From Glaciecola sp. XM2 (GTDB taxonomy: Bacteria; Pseudomonadota; Gammaproteobacteria; Enterobacterales; Alteromonadaceae): a stretch of 64,000 nt of DNA. The notes below the pieces were generated by a model that worked only from the letters and a program-made list of their open reading frames with translations, did no database searches and was not told the origin of the DNA. How positions within the stretch are numbered: position 1 is the first letter of the stretch; each line of letters begins with the position of its first letter. This document shows, piece by piece, positions 54,794-64,000 of the stretch. The DNA is taken from positions 744,001-808,000 of the forward strand of contig NZ_JAHEOJ010000020.1 in the NCBI RefSeq assembly GCF_018595715.1, given 5' to 3'. The translations under genes were made by a program, and so were the position numbers.

Positions 54794-55285
54794 ATGTCTG
54801 AAGAAAGAGCGACAGCGACCGCCGCCGATCCAAATGATGAAGTCCTGCAATGGGTGACGTATCGCTTGGCTGAAGAGACCTATGGCATTAACGTCATGCA
54901 GGTCCAAGAAGTGTTGCGACACACCGAAATAGCACCTGTGCCAGGCGCACCAGACTATGTGTTAGGTATTATTAACCTGCGTGGTAACGTGGTAACGGTA
55001 ATCGACACTCGCGCCCGTTTTGGGCTGCCGCCAACAGAGGTTACTGACAACACCCGTATCGTGATCATTGAATCTGACGAGCATGTGGTGGGTATCTTGG
55101 TCGACAGCGTAGCTGAAGTGGTTTATTTGCGTTCATCTGAGATTGACAGCGCGCCGAATGTTGGCACAGAAGAAAGTGCGAAGTTCATTCAAGGCGTCTC
55201 AAACCGTGATAACGAATTACTTATTCTCGTTGACTTAAACAAGTTGTTAAGCGATGAAGAGTGGGATGATGTACTCAGCATTTAA
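54794..55285 (+). CDS. cheW: chemotaxis adaptor CheW
   Basis: Couples receptors to CheA. 163 aa, single CheW domain (QWVTYRLAEETYGINVMQVQEVLR; PDYVLGIINLRGNVVTVIDTRARFGLP). Ends the chemotaxis operon; a strong terminator follows. Confidence 0.97.
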   Translation: MSEERATATAADPNDEVLQWVTYRLAEETYGINVMQVQEVLRHTEIAPVPGAPDYVLGIINLRGNVVTVIDTRARFGLPPTEVTDNTRIVIIESDEHVVGILVDSVAEVVYLRSSEIDSAPNVGTEESAKFIQGVSNRDNELLILVDLNKLLSDEEWDDVLSI

Positions 55286-55310
55286 TTGAGCGAGCAAAAT
55301 TTTGTGTTAG

Positions 55311-55343
55311 AAAGGAGGTGTGCGATGCATACCTCCTTTTTTT
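55311..55343 (+). terminator. intrinsic terminator of the che operon
   Basis: AAAGGAGGT-N11-ACCTCCTTT followed by T7-type tract. The left arm contains AGGAGGT, but no gene start follows at the right distance. Confidence 0.92.
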
Positions 55344-55448
55344 ATGCATATGGTTATAACCCCCGATATTATTCATCTGCCCATTTATTATCTGGTAAGC
55401 TACAATATTCGTATACCTTGCACCATTTTGTATAAGAGATTGATAGTT

Positions 55449-55889
55449 ATGTCTGATTTTGCTGTTACCTGGACGCTCATTTCCTTTTTATTATTAAGCT
55501 TCGTGTTGATAATTGTGTTGTGGTCAGCGCACCGAAATCTCAATGCACGATTAATGCAATCTCTTACTTTAATGGATGAACTACACAAAATATCCATCGC
55601 TCAAAAACAAGAGATACAGGGGCTGCTGCAAGCTCAATCTGCAGTGAAGCATGATGTCGAGCAAAAACAAGATGAGATGAATAGGGCGCAAGAGGCAACG
55701 ATGATTCGTTTAGAAAAGGTTGAAGACACCATCGACCGACTAGAGGAACAGGATCCAGCCTTAAAGATGTACAGTAAAGCCAGCAAATTAGTCGAGCAGG
55801 GCGTTGCGATGGAAGACATTATGGAAGCGAGTGGCTTGCCGCGAGCGGAAGTAGAAGTGCTGTTGAGTTTGCATTCGCGCAAATCTTAA
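55449..55889 (+). CDS. fipA: FlhF-interacting polar protein FipA (DUF2802)
   Basis: DUF2802 protein of 146 aa. The ATG at 55449 is preferred because the open frame further upstream runs through the che terminator. One N-terminal transmembrane helix (about 8-27, WTLISFLLLSFVLIIVLWSA), a coiled-coil middle (about 35-100) and the conserved C-terminal motif MYSKASKLVEQGVAMEDIMEASGLPRAEVEVL (split at about 108-140). DUF2802 proteins next to che/fli loci were described as FipA, which recruits FlhF to the pole. Separated from cheW by a terminator, so it may have its own promoter. Confidence 0.85.
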   Translation: MSDFAVTWTLISFLLLSFVLIIVLWSAHRNLNARLMQSLTLMDELHKISIAQKQEIQGLLQAQSAVKHDVEQKQDEMNRAQEATMIRLEKVEDTIDRLEEQDPALKMYSKASKLVEQGVAMEDIMEASGLPRAEVEVLLSLHSRKS

Positions 55890-55936
55890 ATGCCAAATTC
55901 ACTGCATAATGAAACATTGCCTTTACCCTTCTAATT

Positions 55937-55960
55937 AAACGTATAGACGTCTAGACGTTT
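55937..55960 (+). promoter_or_regulatory. MetJ operator (met boxes) upstream of metA
   Basis: Three tandem 8-base boxes: AAACGTAT, AGACGTCT (perfect consensus, 55945-55952) and AGACGTTT. Located just before the -35 element of metA, as expected for repression by MetJ with S-adenosylmethionine. Confidence 0.92.
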
Positions 55961-55964
55961 ATTG

Positions 55965-55993
55965 TTGACATTTCTTTTGATTTCGCCACAATA
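55965..55993 (+). promoter_or_regulatory. sigma-70 promoter of metA
   Basis: TTGACA at 55965-55970 and CACAAT/ACAATA at 55987-55993, spacing 16-17 bases, next to the met boxes. Start near 56000, 25 bases before the gene. Confidence 0.7.
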
Positions 55994-56024
55994 GCAGCAT
56001 CTATTTACTAACACGTTTAATGAT

Positions 56025-56942
56025 ATGCCCATAAAAACGCCAGCTGAGCTTCCTGCACTCGAGGGTCTTTTCGCTGAGAACATATTTGCCATGGATAGCG
56101 ATCGCGCTACTAAGCAAAACATACGTCCGTTGAACGTGGGTATCCTCAATTTAATGCCCAACAAGATTGAAACGGAATTACAAATTTTACGCTTGTTGTC
56201 TAACACGCCTTTGCAAATCAATATTGACTTGATTCGTATCGATGAGACGGCGCCTAAAAATACCCCCGCCTCGCATATGGATGCGTTTTATCACTCTTTC
56301 AGTGAAGTGAAAGACAAAAAATATGATGGCCTCATCGTGACCGGGGCGCCGTTAGGGAATTTAGAATATGAGGATGTTAAATACTGGGATAAAATGACCT
56401 TGTTGATGGATTGGAGCAAGCGCAATGTTCAGTCCACAATCTTTTTATGTTGGGCGGCGCACGCTGCTATGTATCATTTTTACAAGGTCCCGAGAATACT
56501 CAGAGAATCCAAGCTCTCGGGTGTGTTTGAACATCAGGTTTTAGATGAGAAAAACGAACTCATGCGTGGCTTTGACCCATACTTTTGGGCACCTCATTCA
56601 CGCGTAGGTGAAATACCTGAGCAAGACTATGCTAGCGTAAATGGCCTATCTGTATTGGCATCTTCTGAACAAGCGGGCGTGTATATCGCCGCTAGTGATG
56701 ACAAACGCCAAGTATACGTAACAGGACATCCAGAGTATGACCCTCTTACGCTAGACCAAGAATATCATCGCGACATAGAGGCTGATTTAGGACCATCTGT
56801 TCCTGAGAATTACTATCGAAATGATAACCCTCAGCAAGATGTGATGGTGCGATGGAAGTCCCATGGGAATCTATTTTTTACAAACTGGCTTAACTATTAT
56901 GTGTATCAAACCACGCCTTACGACCTAAACGAGTTAAACTAA
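56025..56942 (+). CDS. metA: homoserine O-succinyltransferase MetA
   Basis: First committed step of methionine synthesis. 305 aa and collinear with E. coli MetA: nucleophile Cys142 (FLCWAAHA), His235 and Glu237 (TGHPEYD). Residue 111 is Gly (TGAPLGNLEYE), the state associated with succinyl-CoA; acetyl-CoA enzymes have Glu there. MetJ boxes lie upstream and the split methionine synthase downstream, so a methionine operon is likely. Confidence 0.96.
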   Translation: MPIKTPAELPALEGLFAENIFAMDSDRATKQNIRPLNVGILNLMPNKIETELQILRLLSNTPLQINIDLIRIDETAPKNTPASHMDAFYHSFSEVKDKKYDGLIVTGAPLGNLEYEDVKYWDKMTLLMDWSKRNVQSTIFLCWAAHAAMYHFYKVPRILRESKLSGVFEHQVLDEKNELMRGFDPYFWAPHSRVGEIPEQDYASVNGLSVLASSEQAGVYIAASDDKRQVYVTGHPEYDPLTLDQEYHRDIEADLGPSVPENYYRNDNPQQDVMVRWKSHGNLFFTNWLNYYVYQTTPYDLNELN

Positions 56943-56987
56943 ACAAGCTTGTCAGCGCAGATGCGCCATATTTTACAGGATACTTCA

Positions 56988-58040
56988 GTGACCGATACTG
57001 CAAAGCTACTTCATCAACATGCGGCAAAACGCATTCTATTGCTCGATGGTGCCATGGGCACGATGATTCAAACACACAAATTAGACGAAGCTGATTATCG
57101 CGGTGAGCAATACAAAGATTGGCACTGTGATTTAAAAGGTAACAACGATTTGTTGGCCGTCACGCAACCTAAAATTATAAAAGATATCCACTTGGCCTAT
57201 TTGCATGCCGGTGCAGATATCATTGAAACAAACACCTTTAACGCGACCACCATTTCAATGGCCGATTATGATATGCAAGATGAGGTTGAATTAATTAACC
57301 TCTGCGCGGCAAAATTAGCCAGAGAAGCCGCTGATGAAGTCACGGCCTTAAACCCCCAGCGGCCTCGTTTTGTAGCCGGTGTATTAGGCCCGACCAGCCG
57401 CACTGCATCAATATCGCCTGATGTGAATGACCCTGGATATCGAAACGTCGATTTTGATGAACTGGTAACCACCTATAAACAAGCGACCAAAGCGCTTATT
57501 AAAGGCAAGGTCGATATTATTCTCCTTGAAACCATATTTGATACGCTTAATGCAAAAGCCGCAGCCTTCGCAGTAGATGAGGTATTCGAAGAGCTTGACG
57601 TGCGCTTACCAGTGATGGTTTCTGGCACAATTACCGATGCTTCTGGCCGCACGTTATCAGGGCAAACCACCGAAGCTTTTTATTATTCCCTTCGCCATGT
57701 TAACCCCATTGCCTTTGGTCTTAACTGTGCACTTGGCCCTGATTTACTTCGTCAATATGTCGCCGAGCTGTCTCGGGTATCTGAATTTTTGGTATCGGCG
57801 CACCCCAATGCGGGGCTTCCTAACGAGTTTGGTGAGTATGATATGCAACCCGATGAAATGGCAGAGCATGTAAAAGAATGGGCGCGCTCAGGCTTAGTGA
57901 ATATTGTAGGTGGATGCTGCGGAAGCACGCCAGAGCACATAAAAGCCATAAGTGATGTGATAGACGGTGTCAGCCCAAGAAAGCTCCCACAAATAGATGT
58001 TAAACTCAGGCTTTCGGGCTTAGAGCCATTTGTCCACTAG
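56988..58040 (+). CDS. metH: methionine synthase, homocysteine-binding part (separate ORF)
   Basis: Corresponds to the N-terminal homocysteine domain of cobalamin-dependent MetH. I favour GTG 56988 because AGGA lies seven bases upstream; ATG 56961 and TTG 56949 are alternatives. About 350 aa. Domain start [12 protein letters not shown] and zinc ligands in [10 protein letters not shown] and [10 protein letters not shown] are intact. It ends [11 protein letters not shown], exactly where E. coli MetH enters the linker to the folate domain. The next ORF continues in the same frame after three in-frame stops (58038, 58044, 58050). Confidence 0.93.
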   Translation: MTDTAKLLHQHAAKRILLLDGAMGTMIQTHKLDEADYRGEQYKDWHCDLKGNNDLLAVTQPKIIKDIHLAYLHAGADIIETNTFNATTISMADYDMQDEVELINLCAAKLAREAADEVTALNPQRPRFVAGVLGPTSRTASISPDVNDPGYRNVDFDELVTTYKQATKALIKGKVDIILLETIFDTLNAKAAAFAVDEVFEELDVRLPVMVSGTITDASGRTLSGQTTEAFYYSLRHVNPIAFGLNCALGPDLLRQYVAELSRVSEFLVSAHPNAGLPNEFGEYDMQPDEMAEHVKEWARSGLVNIVGGCCGSTPEHIKAISDVIDGVSPRKLPQIDVKLRLSGLEPFVH

Positions 58041-58064
58041 CGTTAATGTTAAGCGAGTAAAAGA

Positions 58065-60692
58065 GTGACTGCAGAATTTTCTACCTTTGTTAATGTGGGC
58101 GAACGCACCAATGTAACTGGCTCGGCTATGTTTAAGCGCCTTATTTTGTCTGAAGATTACGAGGCGGCCTTAGATGTAGCGCGCCAACAAGTTGAAAACG
58201 GCGCGCAAGTAATCGATATCAACATGGATGAAGCCATGCTTGACTCACAAGCGGCGATGGTGCGCTTTTTAAAGCTGATTGCATCGGAGCCTGATATTTC
58301 TCGCGTTCCCATCATGATTGATTCATCAAAGTGGTCAATTATCGAAGCGGGCCTTAAATGTGTTCAAGGTAAAGCCATTGTAAACTCCATTAGCTTAAAA
58401 GAAGGCGAAGCACCGTTCTTAGAGCAAGCGAAAAAAATCAAACGCTATGGCGCGGCAACGGTAGTGATGGCCTTTGATGAAAAAGGTCAGGCCGATACGC
58501 AAGCGCGCAAATTCGAAATATGTAAGCGTAGTTATGAATTGCTTGTCAATAAGCTGAACTTTCCCCCTGAAGATATTATTTTTGATCCCAACATCTTTGC
58601 GGTAGCAACGGGCATCGAAGAGCATAACAATTATGCGGTAGACTTTATTGAAGCGACCCGCCAAATTCGGCAAGAACTCCCACATTGTCATGTTTCTGGC
58701 GGGCTATCGAACATCTCGTTTTCGTTCAGAGGAAACAACCCCGTTCGTGAAGCCATGCATTCGGTGTTTTTGTACTATGCCATTCGCGCTGGTATGGACA
58801 TGGGCATTGTTAATGCAGGCCAGCTTGAAGTGTATGATCAGATCCCCAAAGAATTAAAAGACGCGGTAGAAGATGTGATCCTAAACCGCCACCCTGATGC
58901 GACCGACAAACTCTTAGAACTTGCTCCGAAATATCAAGGTGATGGCAAGGCGGCTGCCGTTGAGGATTTGTCATGGCGCGAGCAGAGCGTGAATAAACGT
59001 CTTGAGCATGCTTTGGTTAAGGGCATTACCGAATACATCCTTGACGATACCGAAGAAGCCCGAGCTAACGCCCAAAAGCCTTTGCACGTTATCGAAGGTC
59101 CACTGATGGATGGGATGAATGTAGTAGGGGACTTGTTTGGCGAAGGTAAAATGTTTTTGCCTCAGGTGGTAAAATCAGCACGCGTGATGAAAAAAGCCGT
59201 TGCTTATTTACAGCCTTATATTGAAGCTGAAAAATCAGGAAAATCCCAGTCCAACGGCAAAATCATAATGGCAACGGTGAAAGGCGATGTGCATGATATC
59301 GGTAAAAATATCGTTGGGGTGGTGCTGCAATGTAACAACTTTGAAGTCGTAGACTTAGGCGTGATGGTACCGGCGGCCAAAATTATTCAAACCGCGATAG
59401 ATGAAAAAGCCGATATGATCGGTCTATCGGGCTTAATCACTCCATCCCTTGATGAAATGGTCAACGTTGCACAAGAAATGCAACGCTTAGGTTTAGACAT
59501 CCCTTTACTTATTGGTGGCGCCACGACTTCAAAAGCTCATACGGCGGTTAAAATTGAATTAAACTACGACCATCCTGTGGTATATGTACCAAATGCTAGC
59601 CGTGCGGTGGGCGTATGCCAAAAGTTAATTTCAAAAGACGCGCGAGAAGAGTACGCAATACAAATCAAAAAAGAATACGAAGTGGTGCGTGAGCAGCATG
59701 CCCGTAAACGTCCTCGCACAAAAGCCATCGGTTTTGCTCAAGCTCGTGATAATCGATTTACCTGTGATTGGCAAAACTACGAAGTGCCAGTACCTAACTT
59801 TTTAGGTGTAAAAACCATATCAGTGGATTTGAATACCCTTCGCCCCTACATTGATTGGACGCCGTTTTTCTTAACGTGGTCCCTTGCGGGCAAGTACCCG
59901 AGGATTTTAACCGATGAAGTGGTAGGAGAAGAGGCGACGTCTTTGTTCGCCGATGCCAATAAGATGCTCGACGACGTTATTAGAAACGCCAAGCTTCAGG
60001 CCAAAGCCCGAGTGGGTATCTTCCCAGCAAACAGCGTCAATGAGGACATTAAAGTGTTTTCTCCTGAATCCCCAGACACGGTAATTGGCATTGCTCATCA
60101 TTGCCGTCAGCAAACAGAAAAGCCCAAAGGGTTCAATTATTGTTTGAGTGATTTTGTCATGCCCGAAGGCCGTTATGGCCGAGACTACATGGGCGCATTC
60201 GCGGTAACTGCCGGCATTGGTGAAGACGAACTTGCAGCGGCGTTTGAAAAAGATGGCGACGACTATAATTCTATTATGAGCAAAGCAATCGCCGATAGAC
60301 TTGCAGAGGCGTTTGCTGAATATTTGCATGAGCGGGTTCGCAAAGAGTTATGGGGTTACGCGAAAGACGAAAAACTAGATAACAACGCGCTTATTTCTGA
60401 AAAGTATCAAGGTATACGTCCAGCCCCAGGCTACGCCGCCTGTCCAGAGCACACTGAAAAACAGCTTATTTGGGACTTACTAGATGTAGAAAATAGTATC
60501 GGTATGAAACTCACTGAGTCATATGCCATGTGGCCGGGCGCAGCAGTGTCAGGCTGGTATTTTGCGCATCCTGAATCACGCTATTTTGCGGTTGCTAAGA
60601 TTCAACAAGATCAATTGCAAGACTACGCTCAGCGCAAGGGGTGGACGATTGAGCAAGCTGAAAAATGGCTGATGCCAAACTTGCAAGACTAA
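58065..60692 (+). CDS. metH: methionine synthase, folate/cobalamin/activation part (separate ORF)
   Basis: Remaining domains of MetH, 875 aa, starting at a GTG 24 bases after the previous stop. Folate domain ([19 protein letters not shown]), cap and B12 domain ([13 protein letters not shown] with the cobalt-ligating His; [25 protein letters not shown]) and reactivation domain ([33 protein letters not shown]). All key motifs are present. Together the two ORFs equal a full E. coli-type MetH, so activity probably needs association of two polypeptides. Confidence 0.94.
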   Translation: MTAEFSTFVNVGERTNVTGSAMFKRLILSEDYEAALDVARQQVENGAQVIDINMDEAMLDSQAAMVRFLKLIASEPDISRVPIMIDSSKWSIIEAGLKCVQGKAIVNSISLKEGEAPFLEQAKKIKRYGAATVVMAFDEKGQADTQARKFEICKRSYELLVNKLNFPPEDIIFDPNIFAVATGIEEHNNYAVDFIEATRQIRQELPHCHVSGGLSNISFSFRGNNPVREAMHSVFLYYAIRAGMDMGIVNAGQLEVYDQIPKELKDAVEDVILNRHPDATDKLLELAPKYQGDGKAAAVEDLSWREQSVNKRLEHALVKGITEYILDDTEEARANAQKPLHVIEGPLMDGMNVVGDLFGEGKMFLPQVVKSARVMKKAVAYLQPYIEAEKSGKSQSNGKIIMATVKGDVHDIGKNIVGVVLQCNNFEVVDLGVMVPAAKIIQTAIDEKADMIGLSGLITPSLDEMVNVAQEMQRLGLDIPLLIGGATTSKAHTAVKIELNYDHPVVYVPNASRAVGVCQKLISKDAREEYAIQIKKEYEVVREQHARKRPRTKAIGFAQARDNRFTCDWQNYEVPVPNFLGVKTISVDLNTLRPYIDWTPFFLTWSLAGKYPRILTDEVVGEEATSLFADANKMLDDVIRNAKLQAKARVGIFPANSVNEDIKVFSPESPDTVIGIAHHCRQQTEKPKGFNYCLSDFVMPEGRYGRDYMGAFAVTAGIGEDELAAAFEKDGDDYNSIMSKAIADRLAEAFAEYLHERVRKELWGYAKDEKLDNNALISEKYQGIRPAPGYAACPEHTEKQLIWDLLDVENSIGMKLTESYAMWPGAAVSGWYFAHPESRYFAVAKIQQDQLQDYAQRKGWTIEQAEKWLMPNLQD

Positions 60693-60723
60693 CGGTGGGG
60701 TTTTTGATGAGCAGGAACTGCAT

Positions 60724-61341
60724 ATGAACAATGACTTGCCCTTTGAACAAGCCCCATTTAGTCAACCGTGTGAAAACAACAAGCGCGCGATCTTAGATTT
60801 GCTAACCGGCGCTTTCGAAAACCTGAGTCAGGTGTTAGAAATAGGCTCAGGCACCGGACAGCACGCGGTCTATTTTGCCAAACATCTGCCGCATCTTACA
60901 TGGCATTGTGCTGATCAAGTGGAGTACCACGCGGGCATTAATGCTTGGATAAAAGAATATCCAACCCCGAATATTGTGCCTCCCATATCCTTAAAAATCC
61001 CTCAAGAGCGATGGCCAAGGCCTAACGATGAGGCTGTGTTTGACGGATATTTCTCTGCCAATACCGCACACATTATGCAAAAGCATGAAGTCCAAGCGCT
61101 TATGCATAGTATCGATGAGCATCTGCCAGTAGATGGCGTGTTTTGTCAGTATGGACCGTTTACACAAAACGGGGTATTCAATAGTCAAAGTAATGCCGAC
61201 TTCCATCAAAGCTTGATTGAAAATGGCTATGGCGGCTATCGTGATTTACAAGAGCTGCAAAAGTGGGCTCCCAACCTATCTTTAACAAAGTGCATTGATA
61301 TGCCAGCGAATAATTTGATGTTGATGTGGAGACGTGCTTAG
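60724..61341 (+). CDS. DUF938 methyltransferase-like protein
   Basis: 205 aa, Rossmann-type SAM-binding motif LEIGSGTGQHAVYFAK (residues 37-52) and the family features PFSQPCENNKRAIL at the start and GVFCQYGPFTQNG. DUF938 proteins have no established substrate. AGGA lies upstream of the ATG, 31 bases after metH; cotranscription with the methionine genes is plausible. Confidence 0.88.
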   Translation: MNNDLPFEQAPFSQPCENNKRAILDLLTGAFENLSQVLEIGSGTGQHAVYFAKHLPHLTWHCADQVEYHAGINAWIKEYPTPNIVPPISLKIPQERWPRPNDEAVFDGYFSANTAHIMQKHEVQALMHSIDEHLPVDGVFCQYGPFTQNGVFNSQSNADFHQSLIENGYGGYRDLQELQKWAPNLSLTKCIDMPANNLMLMWRRA

Positions 61342-61493
61342 GCTTCATTTTTGTACGCTAACCGTTTTCCTCAACGTTGCGCAATTAGGCTCTTTATAAT
61401 AGAGAGTAACGAGAAAAAGCAATCGGGATTTGATGAAGGCATACTTTCTCCAACCCTTAGCATCAAGCCTCGCTCTAGTGAAAATGCAAACTC

Positions 61494-61524
61494 ATAAAAA
61501 AGGCCGCTCAATGAGAGCGGCCTT
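61494..61524 (-). terminator. intrinsic terminator of the M13 peptidase gene
   Basis: AAGGCCGCTC-AATGA-GAGCGGCCTT stem; on the minus strand it is followed by six or more T. It lies about 40 bases beyond the peptidase stop. On the plus strand the T-tract is short, so it acts mainly on minus. Confidence 0.9.
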
Positions 61525-61561
61525 ACAATTATGGCTTAACCTAAATTAGACTTATGCAGCC

Positions 61562-63643
61562 CTACCAAATACGCACGCGATCTTCTGGTGCTAGGTATAG
61601 TGCATCGCCTGGTTGTACGTCAAACGCTTCATACCAAGCATCATGGTTACGCGGCGCTAGGGCGCGGAAACGACCCGGTGCGTGCGTGCCAGCGCGCAGT
61701 TGATTAAGCATACTCTCTTCTGTACGCTTTTCACGCCATACTTGGGCCCATGCTAAGAAAAAGCGCTGGTCGCCGGTCAAGCCGTCAATCAGCGGTGCTT
61801 CTTCACCGTTTAAGCTTAACTGGTATGCGTGGTAAGCCATTGCGAGGCCACCAACATCACCAATGTTTTCACCAAGTGAGTTTGCGCCATTCACAAAGTT
61901 TCCTTCGATAGGCTCATATGCACTGTATTGTTCAGCTAATTTTTGGGTTTTCACTTCAAATGCCGCGCGGTCTTCTTCTGTCCACCAATTACGCTGTACG
62001 CCATTGGCATCTGATTTTGAACCTTGATCATCAAAGCCATGTCCCATCTCGTGGCCAATTACCGCTCCGATTGCGCCGTAGTTGACGGCTGGATCAGCAT
62101 TTGGATCAAAGAAGGGGGCTTCTAGAATGCCTGCTGGGAAAACAATCTCATTAAATGAAGAGTTATAATAAGCATTCACCTGCTGTGGTGGCATGAACCA
62201 ATCATTTCGGTTAGTTGGCTTAAGCTCATCTTCAACACGCTTCGCTTGGAAAAACTTGCGCATATTTTGAATGTTGGTAACGATGTCGGAACTTGTAAGC
62301 TCTAAACCTTCAAAGCTTTCCCACTCGTCTGGGTAACCAATCTTAGGATTAAACGCTTCCAATTTCGCCAAGGCATTTTGCTTTGTTTCTTCGCCCATCC
62401 AATCAAGGCTGACGATACGTTCCCCAAGCGCAGTGCGCAAGTTTTCAACGAGTTCTTGCATTTGTGCTTTAGAACTTTGAGGGAAGTGCTGGTCTACATA
62501 TACTTTACCAATGGCAAAGCCTAGAGACTGTGTGCCAGACATTGCGCTAACTGCACGCTTCCAACGTGGACGTGGCTCTTGTTGTCCGCTAAGCGTGGTT
62601 GCGTAAAAATCAAAGCTCGCTTGGTAGATGTCGTTAGACAAGAAGCTCGCGTTGCCTTGAATCAAATGATAGGTCAGGTAATCTTTCCAAGTATCTAAAG
62701 ACTGTTCGTTGATTAACGCAATCACGTCTTTTAGTGGCTCAGGCTGCGATACGTTGATCTCAGGAAGCACAAATCCAGAGGGTGCAAAGTAAGTATCCCA
62801 ATCAAAACCCGCATACTCGCTAGACAAATCTTCGCGCGCAATTTGATTTAAGGTAAGGTCACGATTACGACGCTTCTCTCTTGGCCATTGAAGCTCTGCA
62901 ATTTGCGTTTCAAGCGCTAAAATACCTTCGGCTTTTTGTTGAGCATCTTCAATACCTGCAAAACCCATCATTGTTACGATGTTTTCTACATAAGCGTTAC
63001 GAATGTTTTCAAAACGCTCGCCTTCTTCCAGGTAATAAGAACGGTCTGGCAAACCTAAGCCACCTACGCTTAATGATAGCTGATATTCATCGGGCTTTAA
63101 GCGGTTAAAGCCAAGTCCACCACCGATTGGGCTATTGGTACCCGTGAGCCATGCATAACCAAATGCCTTGGTAAGTTGCTCCATGTTTTCTATGGCAGCA
63201 ATATCGTCAAGCATGCTCTGAATAGGCGCGATGCCTTTTTCTTCGATAGCTTGCTCGTCCATGTAAGCGGTGAAGTAGTTCGCAATCAGCTCTTGTTCAA
63301 AGCTTTTGTTTTCTACTTGTGCGGCGTTTTCGATAATGGCTTTTACGCGCTCTTCGCTGCGCTCGGCTAGCTTAGTAAACGCGCCAAAGCGAGTTTTATC
63401 AGCGGGCATTTCATAGTTGTCATACCATGTGCCACTTGCATACATGAAAAAATCGTCGCCAGGTTTAATGTCTGTGTTACGAGCGTCTAACTCTACACCA
63501 AAGCTACCTAGTTCTGGTGCCGCGGCAGGTGCCGGCTCTACTACCTGTGGTGCTTGTGAGGTTTTAGTTGATTTATCTGCCTGGCTACAGCCGGCGAGTA
63601 CTAGTGTGCTAGCAACCGCTAGCGCTAAAATAGAGAGTTTCAT
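61562..63643 (-). CDS. M13 family zinc metallopeptidase (PepO/neprilysin-like), lipoprotein
   Basis: Envelope-anchored endopeptidase. The start at 63643 gives a lipoprotein signal (ILALAVASTLVLAGC, Cys19); an in-frame ATG five codons upstream (63658) is possible. About 693 aa: Peptidase_M13_N (about 35-430) and catalytic domain with zinc motif GHEMGH near residue 530, preceded by NAYYNSSFNEIVFPAGIL and followed by GENIGDVGGL (third zinc ligand Glu). Ends YLAPEDRVRIW, the usual C-terminus. Monocistronic, with its own terminator. Confidence 0.95.
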   Translation of the reverse strand: MKLSILALAVASTLVLAGCSQADKSTKTSQAPQVVEPAPAAAPELGSFGVELDARNTDIKPGDDFFMYASGTWYDNYEMPADKTRFGAFTKLAERSEERVKAIIENAAQVENKSFEQELIANYFTAYMDEQAIEEKGIAPIQSMLDDIAAIENMEQLTKAFGYAWLTGTNSPIGGGLGFNRLKPDEYQLSLSVGGLGLPDRSYYLEEGERFENIRNAYVENIVTMMGFAGIEDAQQKAEGILALETQIAELQWPREKRRNRDLTLNQIAREDLSSEYAGFDWDTYFAPSGFVLPEINVSQPEPLKDVIALINEQSLDTWKDYLTYHLIQGNASFLSNDIYQASFDFYATTLSGQQEPRPRWKRAVSAMSGTQSLGFAIGKVYVDQHFPQSSKAQMQELVENLRTALGERIVSLDWMGEETKQNALAKLEAFNPKIGYPDEWESFEGLELTSSDIVTNIQNMRKFFQAKRVEDELKPTNRNDWFMPPQQVNAYYNSSFNEIVFPAGILEAPFFDPNADPAVNYGAIGAVIGHEMGHGFDDQGSKSDANGVQRNWWTEEDRAAFEVKTQKLAEQYSAYEPIEGNFVNGANSLGENIGDVGGLAMAYHAYQLSLNGEEAPLIDGLTGDQRFFLAWAQVWREKRTEESMLNQLRAGTHAPGRFRALAPRNHDAWYEAFDVQPGDALYLAPEDRVRIW

Positions 63644-63832
63644 TATACTTCTTGTCATCCTGTTTTGTTAATCATCAGTTAACTGCTACGACGCGAACGT
63701 TATGCGTTCTTACAGGTTAATTCAAGCCTTCGACAAACCTTGTAACAATTAATAGCGAGTTTTTACATGAAAAGTTTATTTTTGCCTATGGAGAACCCGC
63801 ACAAGAGGGAAGTTGAGCCATCATTCTAATGA

Positions 63833-64000
63833 TTATAAATTTGTCTGTGCGTCATCTTCATGTTTGTAAGGTAACACTTGAGATGCCTGTTGATGATATT
63901 GCTCAATACCTTTTTGCTCGCGAGAAAGAAAGTCAGCTACGGCATCATCAAATGCACTTTCGTACATGTAGTGATTCGAGTAACAAAAGGTGGGTCGAAA
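63833..64000 (-). CDS. unidentified gene, 3' end only
   Basis: On the minus strand the frame is open from the window edge for 55 codons to a TAA at 63835-63833. The visible peptide is polar (YESAFDDAVADFLSREQKG, then HQQASQVLPYKHEDDAQTNL) and looks like coding sequence, but I do not recognise the family. An ATG at 63965 would also allow a 43-aa peptide. It runs in the same direction as the peptidase, with 190 bases of non-coding DNA between them. Confidence 0.5.
   Translation of the reverse strand, partial: FRPTFCYSNHYMYESAFDDAVADFLSREQKGIEQYHQQASQVLPYKHEDDAQTNL

Noticed and set aside
58038-58064. metH split as a sequencing frameshift or single stop
   Set aside because: Both parts are in the same frame and three in-frame stops separate them, so one base error cannot explain it.
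1-64000. CRISPR arrays, tRNA or rRNA genes, insertion sequences, prophage
   Set aside because: No regularly spaced repeats, transposase or integrase frames, or RNA gene signatures were seen on either strand.

Overview
The window is almost entirely one flagellar and chemotaxis supercluster of a polar-flagellated marine gammaproteobacterium. It most resembles Alteromonadales (Alteromonas/Glaciecola-like). The reasons are the flrABC regulators, FlhF/FlhG, the ParC/ParP polar chemotaxis pair, FipA (DUF2802), three tandem flagellins, and E. coli-like MetA and MetH. The assignment comes from gene content and protein motifs, not from a database search.

Layout, all on + unless stated. 1-7595: end of the rod/ring/hook-junction operon, flgF(partial)-G-H-I-J-K-L, closed by two terminators. 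7596-11997: three flagellin genes separated by long structured non-coding DNA; two have good sigma-28 promoters and one has a weaker distant candidate. 12093-14824: flaG, fliD, fliS and a FliT-like chaperone. 14828-21225: flagellin glycosylation genes (a 1191-aa Maf-type transferase, then pseB, pseC, pseF). 21327-22175: a pirin. 22291-26462: master regulators flrA, flrB, flrC. 26764-40224: export apparatus, basal body and switch, fliE-F-G-H-I-J, fliK-L-M-N-O-P-Q-R and flhB. 40416-44527: a non-flagellar islet (Pmp3-like peptide, polyphosphate kinase 2, and on the minus strand a GGDEF protein coupled to a degenerate periplasmic 5'-nucleotidase) lying between flhB and flhA. 44697-55889: flhA, flhF, flhG, fliA, cheY, cheZ, cheA, parC, parP, cheW and fipA. 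56025-61341: metA behind MetJ boxes, a methionine synthase split into two ORFs, and a DUF938 gene. 61562-64000: an M13 metallopeptidase lipoprotein and the tail of an unidentified gene, both on minus.

The regulatory hierarchy can be read from the DNA. FlrA (sigma-54 activator with the c-di-GMP-binding arginines conserved) should act on sigma-54 promoters of the -24/-12 type seen upstream of flrB, fliE, fliK and flhA. FlrBC then drives later genes, and FliA (sigma-28), encoded here, should drive the flagellins. FlhF/FlhG set flagellar place and number, FipA assists FlhF, and ParC/ParP hold the CheA/CheW array at the pole. The Pse enzymes and Maf protein probably decorate the flagellins.

The most unusual items are: (i) the coupled degenerate-nucleotidase/GGDEF pair with an operator-like palindrome in its promoter; (ii) repeated, GGA-rich, structured elements and an orphan flagellin-leader fragment with its own terminator between the flagellin genes; (iii) the duplicated N-terminal module of the Maf protein; (iv) a terminator-like hairpin over the start of fliO; and (v) methionine synthase split exactly at a domain border.
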